The notes: a model not told the origin generated them from the letters alone. 64,000 nucleotides of DNA from Candidatus Diapherotrites archaeon LH_S9 (GCA_023659865.1 JAGXON010000002.1:39619-103618); one strand, 5' to 3'; positions 29,519 through 39,534 are shown, numbered from the stretch's first letter. Translations and numbers: made by a program.

Positions 29519-32500
29519 ATGAATTCAAATCAAGACGAACCAAGAAAAGACGAATCTCTAATTAACCTGTTCAAGCAGGCAGTGACTGACGAAAAAGGCC
29601 AAACTGGAGTTCTTTCCAAAGAAATAAACGGAGTACCTGTTCCAGTTATCATTGGAGTCTCTCTTCTCGTAGTGCTGGGTGCAGTCTACTTTTTTACTGC
29701 TCCATCCAACCAAGTAGGACTGACCGTGGAAGTAAGTAGTGCAGGAGAACTGGTTAAAGACGCGGAAGTAGCTGCGTTCATGGAAGGAAGCGAATTAACT
29801 TCAGGCAAAACTCAGGCAGACGGTTCTGTGGGATTAAGCGTTCCGAAAGAAGAAGAGATAACAGTCAAGGTAAACAAAGAAGGTTGCAGTGAATTCGAAA
29901 AACAATTAAAGCTTGAAAAAGAACGGTCCTTCCGGGTAAGCCTAACTTGTAGAAAAACAGGTGAACAAAAAGCCTGTCTAGACGAACTAGCGAACAAAAT
30001 CCGGAAAGCCCAGCTCGTAGGAGAACAAGGAGAACAAGTAAACGGGTGCCAAGTAAGAGTACTAGACGAGAACGGTAACCCAACCGACACAAGCTTCAGG
30101 ATCAGTCGAACACAAGAAATCTGGTTTTCAGGCGCTCAATGCCCGCAAAAAAATCAGCAAGTGCAAATCACGTGCGAAGAACACAGGTTTGAAGGAAGCA
30201 TGGACCGACTAATGACCGAAAGCAACGATGACAGAGAAGTAGAACTCACCAAAACCCAGACACAGACCACAATAGAATCCTCGGCACCAACCTCAACCAC
30301 AGAACCTCCAGAAGCAGATACAACATACGAAACTTACGTTAGCGTTAAAAAAGAGTCAGGAGACCCACTCACAACAGCAAAAGTTTACGCTGCAGGTGAG
30401 AACGGAGAAAAACTAGGCTTCGATTACAGAAACGTTAAAGTAGAAGCCACAACAGGTTCAGGCGGTACAGCCACCATTATACTACCAGAAGAAACCGAGT
30501 ACTACATCCACGTTGAAGACATGCAAAACGTTCACAGGCCCTTCCTAACGAACAACAACTACATTGCCTTGAGCACTAGAGACGTAACCGTGAACATGAA
30601 AGAAGGGTTCAAAACCAACATCAAAGTAAAAAACCCAAGAGAAAACGGACCGATTCCAAACGCTGGTCTAAAGCTCAAGCAAGATGGTGAACTCCTGAAA
30701 ACCGGTATCACCGACTCCGATGGCAATGCAAAATTCGTTCTAGCAAAAGAAAACTACGACGTTCACATCATTAAACATGGTTTCATCCCTCAAAGCACTT
30801 CAGTAACAGGAGAAACAGACACAGCAATCGACATGCCCCCACTAGACGAAGAGAACTCCGGACTCGTGACCGCAGAAGTCGTGAACGAGAAAGGAATAGG
30901 AGAATCACTTGAAAACATTTCCCTGAAACTCCAGAACAGTGAAGGAGTAGAATTCAAGTCCTGCACCAGCCAGGAAGACGGTTCATGCGACCTAGGAAGA
31001 GTTCAAGCTGGCGGCCCCTACGAAGTAATTTACGATGGAACAAGCATGGCTTCCATCACAGTAGAAGCAGGCAAGAACACTGAAAAAGAAGTCAACATCA
31101 TCCCTCCTCAGCTTACTCTAACCGTTCCCACGAAAGTAGAGGGAGCGAGAGCAAACGAAGTAACCGTTGAAGTGTGGGACGTCACGTACACTCCAAACGA
31201 CCCATACAAGCTCGGGGAAAAAACCAGTGATAGGAGAGGTCAAGTCGAGTTCACTGTAACTAAGGGAAACAAGATTTACTTGAGGGCGAAAGCAACAAAA
31301 AATAACCAGGAGTACAGGCTTGTCACAACCACTTTCACCATGGAAAATGACGAAGAATACTCCGTTAATTTAAGAGAACTCGAGAAAGATTTTGACATGG
31401 AAATAGTTAACGAGCAAGGTCAAGGAGTAAACTCACTTGCTCAAGGCGGCAAATACACTGCAGAAGTCGCACTTGAAGTACCTTACTACGACCCCCAGAC
31501 AAGAGAGAAGTTCACTAAAATAAACTTCAGGATGTGGACAGGTGACCAAGGAACTGTAAGCGAGATAGACACGACTCCGATAATCATTCGGAACCTGGAC
31601 CGAAGAAATTTCTTGAGAGAGAATCCAGAAGTAGGGAACGTGAGGACGTCAAACCAATTCCTTTTCAATGGTCGAACACCCCCCTCAAACTTATTGAGCT
31701 CTGCATCAAAGTACTTTGAACTAGACTTGAACAACAACTACGACCGACCAACAGTATATCAAATGGAAATCCCTCTAGGCGTCAGATACAAGACAGGAGG
31801 CGACACGGCAAGAATCAACTACAAAGCCGAGTGGAAGAAAGACGGAACCACAGTTCTTTCAACCGGCGAAACCTGGCAAACCAAAACTTACCCGATAAGC
31901 GGTAACCAGCCGAGCGAATTATGGGAAACCGAAAACGATAACTTCTACTTATACAACATCTGGCTCTCTTCAGACAAGCAAGGAGAAAACGAGCTAGAAA
32001 AACCAATTTCTGAAGCAGGAACATTCTACACGCAGTTCAGAGGAGTTGCAAGAAAAAGCACTAACGACTACCCGATCCCAATCTCCGTGCAAAGCCAGGG
32101 CGATTTAATCGACCTAAGCATTAACAGCTACTCTGGATCAATAGAAGAAGCAGGAAACCAAATCAAAAAAATCTATGAAATCACGGACACTGACAACGAC
32201 TTAGTTAACCCGCCAGCAGACGCAACAAACGGAAGAGAACAATACAGCATAAACTCCGACCAGCTCGTGAGCCTGCACGTGCAAATGTCAGCAGAAATAA
32301 AAGGAAACCTCGTTGGAACACAGACCGTCCCAGGCGAAATAAACGTCCTGAACGACCAAAATTACGATCACAAGCACTTGTTCGAAGTAATTGAGGTCTC
32401 CGAAGACCAGAAAACACCTGTAAGCAACCTCATAGGAAAAGTAGTCACTGCATCACAATTCAGTTCAGCAGGAAGGATATACGACCACACAGAAGAAACA

Positions 32501-35500
32501 GTTCCATCAATGAAACTAGATAACATAGCAAAAGGAAGACAGTTCGCAACAATAATGAAACTAGAAAACCGAGGACAAACAAAAAAAGATCTAGAACTGT
32601 ACATGAGAGACGAACACGGAGAAAACGGAGACTACTGGGCCAAGTTCTACGACATGAACCTGCCTATCAAGATAGAAAAACCAACCGCGGACCAGATCAT
32701 AACTAAGGACACAGAAGTATTAATAGAAGGAACCTCAGTCAAAGATATCTCTAACTTCACGATAGAAAGCACAAACACCAATGGAATGACTCCAATAAAC
32801 AACTACATTTACTTCAACGAGACAAAAAAGTTCTACGCCCTGTACTCACCATCAGAAACCGGGAATTACACAGTACACGCGAGCACGTCCGTGAACGGAA
32901 CCCGATTTAAAGACACGCAAGAATTCAAAGTGCACGACTTCCCGAGCGTGGAAATCAACAACATGGAAACTACCGCAGAAGACGGAGAAATAGCCGTGGG
33001 CGAACCAGTTAAAACCACAGCAACCGTGACAAACAACGGAAACAAACCAGCAAAGTACACGAACATAAAAACAGGAAACAGAAACACGAGAATTGGACCG
33101 TACCTAACCCTTTCAATACCAATTCAAGGCAAAACCTGGAAAAACGCTACGCTTGGAACCATACCAGAAGGCGGAACAAAAACTGTTGAATTCTCCTGGA
33201 CACCGACCACACCCCCAGCCACAGAAGTGACAGCAGAAACAGGTTTCATGGAAGAAAAAGGAACAAAAATGACTACGCTGGAAGAACACGATAACTCCAT
33301 GGAAGAACTAACAGTTCACGCGGCAACCAACAAGACGTTCCCCGACATCGGAGTCACAGACCTCGACTACTCAGACGAAGTATGGGAAGGAAACTCAACA
33401 AAAATTAAGTTCAACGCAATGAACTTCGAGCCGCCAGCAAGAAAAGCTTATTTCAGTGACCCCGACTACGGAGAAAGCGAAGAAAGCAGCTACGGAAACT
33501 TTGAAGAAAAGAAAGCTGGTGCAGGACTAATGGACTGGCTAAGTAACACAGACAAAGCTTACAGATCCACAATTATCTTCGACACCACAAAAAACGCTAT
33601 CCCAGACAGAGTCAGCGGAGGACCCTTATACAATTACATGCGAGCTGGATTAAGAGTAGCCTGGAAAGGAGAAAGACCAGTATACGTTACAAACTCTTCA
33701 GGTTCCAAGTTCGTTTACAATGGCACTAACGGAGGAGCCTGGGTACCGGCTGACAGCTGCAGCTTAAGTGAAGATGACTGCAAAGACTGGATTAATGCCA
33801 CCGGCTGGACTAATAGTTTATCAACAGACGAGTACGGAGGATTCTACAAGACGACAGGCAATGTAACGGAACTCGCTGAAAAAGGTAGAAAATTCAACTC
33901 CCACAGTACTGGCTGGAAAGCGAAGAATCTAGTCATGAAACCAGGAAAAATCATGAACAACTCCCCCGAAGGAAATCAAAGAATCAGACCAGAAACAATT
34001 CAAAACATCGCTGCAGACTCATCCACTTCAGTGAACTTCAGAACACCCAAGCTGGAAAGCAATCAAAGCTACTGGATCTGCACCCTGTATCACAAAAACG
34101 GAGAATACAGAGGAGACTACAGCTCGTCAAACAACTGCGAAGAAATTGAGATAGACGTGCGTCCACTACCACTCCTAGGAAAAATCCGTAGCCTCGAACA
34201 ACACGAAGCATCAGGAGACTGGGTTATAGGAGGAACACAAGGAGCTGGAACAACCGTAGAAGGTTACAACATAGAGAAAATGCTCCAGCAACAGAAATAC
34301 AATCAAGCAACGGATCGCCTGATGGAAGTAAACTGGACGCAAGCACTCGGAGAACCAGAAACCAAGCTGATGCACCAAAACATTACAGTAAAACCAGGAG
34401 AAAAAGAATTTGTAATTGCAATGGCAAAAGGAGACTCAACCTCACTAACCCAAGAAAACAGTGAAATGGAAACCTACTTGTTCGAAGAAAGAAACTATCC
34501 AGGACCAGGAGAACCAAACAAATGGAGTCAAGCAACCTACGACCACGGACTAGTCGACTTCGACACTCAATTACAAGCACTTGACAAAAACCTGAACCTT
34601 GCTAACGTCAACGAGCAAGAAAACAGTATAGACATGTCAGCCAACCTAATCGCAGTAAAAGTAATCAGGTACAGCGCAGGAAACACGGACGAAGGAACCG
34701 CGCTCGGACCAGAAGAAAACGGTATACCAAGCCAGAAAGTAATCCTATCAGGAAAAGGAATCGACGACGAAGAAAAAAATGCTTACTTCGACTACGAAAA
34801 CATGATCGAAGGAAACGCCTTCATAGCAGAAAACATGAACCTGAACCCAGGAAAAAACTTTAAAGTAACCGCAAGAAGCCCAAGATTCGGAGAAATGAAC
34901 ACCGCTTACTTCGTAGGGGGAGTAGACCTAGAAATACAACTAAGCAAAATCGACGACTTCAATTTCACCGAAGGAATAAACAATCACGGAACCTTCGAAC
35001 AAAGTGAACGAATCAACATCACGAACTACTGGAACCACGAAATAAATGTCTCGACACTGGAATTCATGGACTACTGGGTTAAAAAATACTACGGAACCAG
35101 TCCACGCGTTACAGAAATATACGAAAGCAACGGAGATCCAACCTGCACCCAATCAATGGAGTGTGAAGGATTACCAATTCCAGGAAACGAAGGATACGCG
35201 ACAATAGAAGTGGATGGAAGCGCAGGGTCCACTTGCAGAGGAACAAGAACCTCATGGCTGCACGCCAAAGTAGGAGGAGAAGAAGAAAAAGAAAGCGTGA
35301 CATTCGCCTGCCCAGGAACCATCCCGGCCGGAGAAGTAGCGTTTGGAAAACCGATAGCAAGAGAAACAACCGCTCCAGAAGACATTGAAAGAAGAGCAGG
35401 TAAAACACCGTGCGAAATAGCAACAGGAGAAGGAAAAAACGCAACCAACATAACTCGACTCTGTGACGCGCAACAGCTTGCAATGGCAATAGCAGACGAC

Positions 35501-38110
35501 GCAGAATCTTCTTCAGAAGGCACCAGCTACACTTACGCTTTCGGAGGAGACAGCCTAATAACCGCAGGAGCAAACGAAGTCTACGTAGAAGCAGACAAAG
35601 TCTACGACGGAAACACACCAACCGGGTTCATAGAAAGAACGGAAATCAGTCAAAGCAATCCTTCAACTCGACAAATCGTGATGCCAACAGACACCCACAT
35701 CACTTGCGGTATAGTAGAAGTCGAGTACACTCAAAAAAACAGGGATGCCTACGTAAACTACACCGTCCAAAGCATCAGCGACTGGTGCGATAAAGACGTT
35801 GGGTACGCCTACGGAATGGCTGCACTAAACTATGACAAAGGGCTGAGACCTGACAGCGGTTACGGAAGATACTTCGCGTTCAAAAACAAGAACTCGGAAC
35901 AAAAGTTCCTGAACACTTTAGAAGAAGTGATAAGAAAAAGAAAAGTAAATGGAACACCTGAATTCCAGGATCCTATGCTGGAAGACTTCTTTAGCTACGC
36001 AGAAACCAATATCAGCTACGTAGGAAATAATACGAGCTCAATAGAAGGAAAGACGGTAGCAGGAACAGGTTTAAGACACTACTACGAACTAGACTACGAA
36101 GACTTCCAAAAAGGTGAAGCAGGAGCAGTAGATAAAATAGATTACGCGAGCCCAAAAGAAGCTGATCCCGTACTAGGTTACTACAATGTCCGAGAGCTCA
36201 CTTCAGGAAGAGTTATTGAAACCGGACTAATCTACGACAACGCTGAAGTAACTGAAGAAAATCTGGGTATCCACAGACAAGAACTGATCAAAAACCTTGC
36301 AGAATTCTGGCTTTACAACAAAAGTAGTTTCACTGGAAACGAGAAACAAACAACGGACTTCAGCACGATAACTGCAAGACAACCTACTGCTGACGCTGGA
36401 AAAGATCAGTCCGTCGGAACCGGAGAAACCATTGATTTGAACGGAAGCGATTCGTACGACCTGAAAGGCGGGGTAATCGACTCCTACAACTGGACTATTA
36501 CTAACATGAGCAAAATAGAAGCTGAAGAATACACGGGCGACCTAGATAATGCACAATTAAGATATGCATCAGACGCCAGCGAAGGATTCTACCTAGACCT
36601 GCCTGAAGGCAACAATTCAACCTATGCGCTAGATATAAATGGATCACTGAACGTGACTGTAAGAGGAAGAAGAAAAGGCAATAATAACGTCCACCTCGAT
36701 ATATTAATAGATGGAGAGGAAAAAGCATCTACAGAAATCGACTCAAATAGCTGGGGAGTAAAAGAAGCAGGAGAGATTAAGATAGAGGATAGCGGATCGC
36801 ATAACCTAACCATAAAAACAGATAACCGAGTGAGAATCGACTGGATAAAGTTCAGCGGAGCAACAATAAAAACCATTGAAGATGAAGAACGACCCTCCTT
36901 TTCGATAGGCACTGCAGGAACTTATCAAGCAGAACTAACAGTAGCCGATAACGATGGACTGAAGGACACGGACACGGCAACAATCTACGTCTCGGAACAA
37001 CCCGGCAAGCTGAATATGACTAAAGCAACAAAAGACAGTCTCTCAGGAGCCACAAACGTAGACGTAGAAATAGAGAACACTGGCAGTCGCGCAAAAACTG
37101 GAGTGATATCCTTCTACCACGTGCCAACAAACGATTTAAGCAATAACTGCAGGAGAATACAAGCAGGTTATACCCCGCACACCCCTGAATCCACTGGGAA
37201 CATATCTGGTGGGACCATAGCCACCAAAGAAATCCAGACCACCCACCCCATTGATCCAAATAAGAAGCTGGTGGCAGTGCTTTCAGGAACCGGGACCTAC
37301 AACAATCTAAGCTGCGACAAACACATTAAAACAACTGGAACACTAACAGCAATAGCCAGTTCAGACAAGGATACTGCAATCGAAGGCGAGGATATTACAT
37401 TCAGTGGAAGCGGTTCGTACGACGACCCGAACGGAAACATCGTCCTCTACGAATGGGACTTCGGGGACAGTTCACCAACAGAAACCGGTGTAGTAGCCCC
37501 TCACAGTTACAGTTTACCCCGTCCTTACGCTGTTACTTACACTGTTACTCTTACAGTAACCGACGACGAAGGCAACACGGCTACAGACACATTACCTGTG
37601 GAGATAATCCCAGGAGGAGGATCTACACGAGAAATAATAGACGAGTGGAATTTCGACACCCAGGGTATTACTAGTGATTGGGATGCACATGGAAGCGCCT
37701 ACAGAAATCTGATGAGCGGAAACCCAGTGACCTGGTGCCAAGATCTTCCTGCAGGAGACGGTCAGTACATGCAAATAGGGGGCAGTTCCCAATCTACTGC
37801 TAGCGTGTCGAATACAATGCATCTTAGTGGCTACAAGGACGTGAATATAGAGTTTAGATTAGCATTTTCATTAGCTGGCACTGATAAACACGCTGAGGTA
37901 GTATGGGAAGGCAGTTCCGGACTAGACACCTTAATAGGCTTTCAAGGAGGTACTGACTGCCCTGAAAGAACGAGGAACTGGCAGACTTATACATACGACC
38001 TAGGTAAAGGAGAAGCAACTAATGAGCTAATATTTGAACTAGAAAACGCAGGAGGAGATTATGACTACCTCTACGTAGATAACATAATCATTTCAGGAAT
38101 ACCAGATTAA
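29519..38110 (+). CDS. Giant membrane-anchored surface protein P4 with PKD and carbohydrate-binding-like tail (2863 aa)
   Basis: Fourth paralog, with a divergent cytoplasmic N-terminus (MNSNQDEPRKDESLINLF). TM helix at about 40-61 is preceded by NGVPVP. Cys module A is near 151-245, regulatory-like Ig repeats follow, and the shaft domain with MWTGDQGT lies near 680. CARDB-like segments (IAVGEPVKTTATVTNNGNK) lie near 1150-1300; Cys module B spans about 1963-2089 (PC, LCDAQQ, TCGIVE, DWC). The tail has a PKD domain (ADAGKDQSVGTGETIDLNGS) interrupted by about 120 residues resembling family 6/35 carbohydrate-binding modules (EAEEYTG ... VRIDWIKFSG), then a second PKD (FSGSGSYDDPNGNI, YEWDFGDSSP) and a terminal beta-sandwich (ENAGGDYDYLYVDNIIISG). 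These folds commonly bind glycans. CCGGAGGCC precedes the start. A sugar-binding adhesin is the most natural reading. Confidence 0.8.
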   Translation: MNSNQDEPRKDESLINLFKQAVTDEKGQTGVLSKEINGVPVPVIIGVSLLVVLGAVYFFTAPSNQVGLTVEVSSAGELVKDAEVAAFMEGSELTSGKTQADGSVGLSVPKEEEITVKVNKEGCSEFEKQLKLEKERSFRVSLTCRKTGEQKACLDELANKIRKAQLVGEQGEQVNGCQVRVLDENGNPTDTSFRISRTQEIWFSGAQCPQKNQQVQITCEEHRFEGSMDRLMTESNDDREVELTKTQTQTTIESSAPTSTTEPPEADTTYETYVSVKKESGDPLTTAKVYAAGENGEKLGFDYRNVKVEATTGSGGTATIILPEETEYYIHVEDMQNVHRPFLTNNNYIALSTRDVTVNMKEGFKTNIKVKNPRENGPIPNAGLKLKQDGELLKTGITDSDGNAKFVLAKENYDVHIIKHGFIPQSTSVTGETDTAIDMPPLDEENSGLVTAEVVNEKGIGESLENISLKLQNSEGVEFKSCTSQEDGSCDLGRVQAGGPYEVIYDGTSMASITVEAGKNTEKEVNIIPPQLTLTVPTKVEGARANEVTVEVWDVTYTPNDPYKLGEKTSDRRGQVEFTVTKGNKIYLRAKATKNNQEYRLVTTTFTMENDEEYSVNLRELEKDFDMEIVNEQGQGVNSLAQGGKYTAEVALEVPYYDPQTREKFTKINFRMWTGDQGTVSEIDTTPIIIRNLDRRNFLRENPEVGNVRTSNQFLFNGRTPPSNLLSSASKYFELDLNNNYDRPTVYQMEIPLGVRYKTGGDTARINYKAEWKKDGTTVLSTGETWQTKTYPISGNQPSELWETENDNFYLYNIWLSSDKQGENELEKPISEAGTFYTQFRGVARKSTNDYPIPISVQSQGDLIDLSINSYSGSIEEAGNQIKKIYEITDTDNDLVNPPADATNGREQYSINSDQLVSLHVQMSAEIKGNLVGTQTVPGEINVLNDQNYDHKHLFEVIEVSEDQKTPVSNLIGKVVTASQFSSAGRIYDHTEETVPSMKLDNIAKGRQFATIMKLENRGQTKKDLELYMRDEHGENGDYWAKFYDMNLPIKIEKPTADQIITKDTEVLIEGTSVKDISNFTIESTNTNGMTPINNYIYFNETKKFYALYSPSETGNYTVHASTSVNGTRFKDTQEFKVHDFPSVEINNMETTAEDGEIAVGEPVKTTATVTNNGNKPAKYTNIKTGNRNTRIGPYLTLSIPIQGKTWKNATLGTIPEGGTKTVEFSWTPTTPPATEVTAETGFMEEKGTKMTTLEEHDNSMEELTVHAATNKTFPDIGVTDLDYSDEVWEGNSTKIKFNAMNFEPPARKAYFSDPDYGESEESSYGNFEEKKAGAGLMDWLSNTDKAYRSTIIFDTTKNAIPDRVSGGPLYNYMRAGLRVAWKGERPVYVTNSSGSKFVYNGTNGGAWVPADSCSLSEDDCKDWINATGWTNSLSTDEYGGFYKTTGNVTELAEKGRKFNSHSTGWKAKNLVMKPGKIMNNSPEGNQRIRPETIQNIAADSSTSVNFRTPKLESNQSYWICTLYHKNGEYRGDYSSSNNCEEIEIDVRPLPLLGKIRSLEQHEASGDWVIGGTQGAGTTVEGYNIEKMLQQQKYNQATDRLMEVNWTQALGEPETKLMHQNITVKPGEKEFVIAMAKGDSTSLTQENSEMETYLFEERNYPGPGEPNKWSQATYDHGLVDFDTQLQALDKNLNLANVNEQENSIDMSANLIAVKVIRYSAGNTDEGTALGPEENGIPSQKVILSGKGIDDEEKNAYFDYENMIEGNAFIAENMNLNPGKNFKVTARSPRFGEMNTAYFVGGVDLEIQLSKIDDFNFTEGINNHGTFEQSERINITNYWNHEINVSTLEFMDYWVKKYYGTSPRVTEIYESNGDPTCTQSMECEGLPIPGNEGYATIEVDGSAGSTCRGTRTSWLHAKVGGEEEKESVTFACPGTIPAGEVAFGKPIARETTAPEDIERRAGKTPCEIATGEGKNATNITRLCDAQQLAMAIADDAESSSEGTSYTYAFGGDSLITAGANEVYVEADKVYDGNTPTGFIERTEISQSNPSTRQIVMPTDTHITCGIVEVEYTQKNRDAYVNYTVQSISDWCDKDVGYAYGMAALNYDKGLRPDSGYGRYFAFKNKNSEQKFLNTLEEVIRKRKVNGTPEFQDPMLEDFFSYAETNISYVGNNTSSIEGKTVAGTGLRHYYELDYEDFQKGEAGAVDKIDYASPKEADPVLGYYNVRELTSGRVIETGLIYDNAEVTEENLGIHRQELIKNLAEFWLYNKSSFTGNEKQTTDFSTITARQPTADAGKDQSVGTGETIDLNGSDSYDLKGGVIDSYNWTITNMSKIEAEEYTGDLDNAQLRYASDASEGFYLDLPEGNNSTYALDINGSLNVTVRGRRKGNNNVHLDILIDGEEKASTEIDSNSWGVKEAGEIKIEDSGSHNLTIKTDNRVRIDWIKFSGATIKTIEDEERPSFSIGTAGTYQAELTVADNDGLKDTDTATIYVSEQPGKLNMTKATKDSLSGATNVDVEIENTGSRAKTGVISFYHVPTNDLSNNCRRIQAGYTPHTPESTGNISGGTIATKEIQTTHPIDPNKKLVAVLSGTGTYNNLSCDKHIKTTGTLTAIASSDKDTAIEGEDITFSGSGSYDDPNGNIVLYEWDFGDSSPTETGVVAPHSYSLPRPYAVTYTVTLTVTDDEGNTATDTLPVEIIPGGGSTREIIDEWNFDTQGITSDWDAHGSAYRNLMSGNPVTWCQDLPAGDGQYMQIGGSSQSTASVSNTMHLSGYKDVNIEFRLAFSLAGTDKHAEVVWEGSSGLDTLIGFQGGTDCPERTRNWQTYTYDLGKGEATNELIFELENAGGDYDYLYVDNIIISGIPD

Positions 38111-38139
38111 ACCACGAGCAAGAAACCAGGCCAAACACC

Positions 38140-38172
38140 CTTTCTCCCCTCCTATCTTTTTTCTTCAACTTT
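38140..38172 (+). terminator. Pyrimidine/T-rich tract after the giant gene array
   Basis: A pyrimidine-dominated stretch with a TTTTTT run (38157-38162) lies about 30-60 bases after the P4 stop codon and before the next promoter. Archaeal termination often occurs in such T-rich tracts; no hairpin is obvious. Confidence 0.4.
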
Positions 38173-38200
38173 CCTTAAATCCTGAATACAAGTAAAAAGC

Positions 38201-38209
38201 TTTTATAAA
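38201..38209 (+). promoter_or_regulatory. TATA box for the small membrane protein cluster
   Basis: TTTTATAAA is centred about 27 bases before ATG 38232. That spacing would place the transcript start at the start codon itself, so a leaderless mRNA is likely. Confidence 0.5.
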
Positions 38210-38231
38210 CACGACTCCCTCTATTTAAAAC

Positions 38232-38633
38232 ATGATCCCCTTCCTCAACATACCTTTTTTCCACCTATTCCAAAGCATGGGAGGCAACCTAGGAACAGCC
38301 TGCAACTTCATCCCCTACTGCAACCTCATCATGACAGGATTCAAAATCATAATACTAGTGTTCATAGTAGGCTGGGTAAGAAAAAGACTGGGAGGAGGAA
38401 CACTCGCCAGCGTCATCATGCTCATCATCGGATACTTCGTACTATTCCCAGGATGGTTCCTGTTCGGGCCACTAGGAGTGCTCTGGCTAATAGTACTAAG
38501 CCACTTAACACACTTAATAACCACATTCGGTTTCGCAAAAGGGTCGCTCCTACAAAAAGAAAAAAAGATGCAAGGAAAAGCTGAAAAAAGAATGATGCAA
38601 GAAAAAGGAGCCGGAAGATACCGAAACCAGTGA
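38232..38633 (+). CDS. Small multi-pass membrane protein, unknown
   Basis: A 133-aa hydrophobic protein. A first region (MIPFLNIPFFHLFQ, with CNFIPYCN) is followed by about three membrane helices (GFKIIILVFIVGWV, SVIMLIIGYFVLFPGWF, LWLIVLSHLTHLITTF) and a basic cytoplasmic tail with two Lys-rich stretches. I recognise no family. It opens a run of nine same-strand small genes downstream of the giant proteins, has its own TATA box, and ends just before the next reading frame. The constant association suggests it belongs to the same envelope system, but that is inference. Confidence 0.6.
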   Translation: MIPFLNIPFFHLFQSMGGNLGTACNFIPYCNLIMTGFKIIILVFIVGWVRKRLGGGTLASVIMLIIGYFVLFPGWFLFGPLGVLWLIVLSHLTHLITTFGFAKGSLLQKEKKMQGKAEKRMMQEKGAGRYRNQ

Positions 38634-38639
38634 AAGGAG

Positions 38640-38981
38640 CTGAAAAAAATCAAACTAACAAACCAAAAAGGATTCATCGCAATCCCATTACTCATAGTCA
38701 TCATCATGGTAGCCGCAATCGTATTCCTCCCAATGATAGCAATAACCATTTCAAACGAATTAAAACTATTATTCCAGATAGCCGCATCAATAATGATCAT
38801 TTCATGGGTAAGAAGAATCGTAGGAAAAGGAATGGTCTCCCTAGTAATTTCAGGAGTGCTCATATACATATTCGTGTTCGTCCTACCGCAATTAACCATC
38901 GGACTATATGCATTCTACGTAGTAACAAGTCTAGGACTGCTAAGCAGCCTAATCTGGATAATTGCCATATTCACCCCATAA
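38640..38981 (+). CDS. Prepilin-like small membrane protein with non-ATG start
   Basis: The frame reads (L/M)KKIKLTNQKGF, then IAIPLLIVIIMVAAIVF and two further hydrophobic segments, about 113 aa. The basic leader ending in KGF before a hydrophobic helix closely matches the 697-aa pilin-like protein (KTNEKGF), so it is probably a class III-type (prepilin-like) N-terminus. The first ATG in frame (38706) would delete this leader. The only upstream start-like codon after the in-frame stop at 38631 is CTG at 38640, directly abutting a GGAG. The start is therefore uncertain: a rare CTG or ATC start, or a base error, are all possible. It ends in a hydrophobic helix with no charged tail. Confidence 0.5.
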   Translation: MKKIKLTNQKGFIAIPLLIVIIMVAAIVFLPMIAITISNELKLLFQIAASIMIISWVRRIVGKGMVSLVISGVLIYIFVFVLPQLTIGLYAFYVVTSLGLLSSLIWIIAIFTP

Positions 38982-39020
38982 AAGTTTAAATTAAGCAAAA
39001 CCAATAATTAAACTGATTAC

Positions 39021-39248
39021 ATGGCAGGACTTTGGACCGATCTACAGCTGGCCGCGATCCTCATAGTGTTCCTGTACCTAACCCAATGGGCAATAGGAAC
39101 CACAGGATCAAAAAAAGTAGGGATAATGATAGCAATAATCGTAACCTACTTAACGGTGTACAGGCACTTCATAATACTAATCATAGTAATGATAGTGTTC
39201 TTCGGATCAGACTTCTTCCCGAACTTCGAACAAGTAATAAAGGAGTAA
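39021..39248 (+). CDS. Small two- or three-TM membrane protein, unknown
   Basis: A 75-aa protein, almost entirely hydrophobic: LQLAAILIVFLYLTQWAI, VGIMIAIIVTYLTVY and HFIILIIVMIVFF, then a short acidic tail (NFEQVIKE). An A/T-rich AGTTTAAATTAAG about 30 bases upstream is a plausible promoter. The first gene of a tight run (gaps of a few bases or overlaps) ending at 41772, it resembles the hydrophobic half of its neighbours but lacks their soluble tail. No family is recognised. Confidence 0.6.
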   Translation: MAGLWTDLQLAAILIVFLYLTQWAIGTTGSKKVGIMIAIIVTYLTVYRHFIILIIVMIVFFGSDFFPNFEQVIKE

Positions 39249-39252
39249 AACA

Positions 39253-39534
39253 ATGGACTCGTTCACCCTAGCAGTATTCCTCATCATGCTGATGCTAGCA
39301 ATCAGCCAAGAAGTAACCTGGGCCGTAATCGGCTTAGCAGCCTTGATGATATTCCTGCTCAGGTCCGCTGGACTCGGTTTCCTGCTCGTGATCGGAATCC
39401 TTGTGACCGTCATGTGGAGCTCGATGTCTCAATACGTCTGGATCATACTGGCAGTAGCAATACTCGGAGTATACTTTTACCACCAGTCAGGCGGTCGAGG
39501 ACCAGGAGGATACTCGCCTAATCGGGTGATGTAA
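39253..39534 (+). CDS. Small multi-TM membrane protein, unknown
   Basis: A 93-aa protein with three to four hydrophobic segments (TLAVFLIMLMLAISQEVTW, AVIGLAALMIFLL, LLVIGILVTVMW, VWIILAVAILGVYFY) and a short Gly/Pro-rich basic tail. The S(Q/R)E(V/I)TW motif after the first helix is shared with the next gene (GLSREITW), showing common descent. Its stop codon overlaps the next ATG by one base, and GGGTGATG at its 3' end serves as the ribosome binding site of that gene. Confidence 0.65.
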   Translation: MDSFTLAVFLIMLMLAISQEVTWAVIGLAALMIFLLRSAGLGFLLVIGILVTVMWSSMSQYVWIILAVAILGVYFYHQSGGRGPGGYSPNRVM

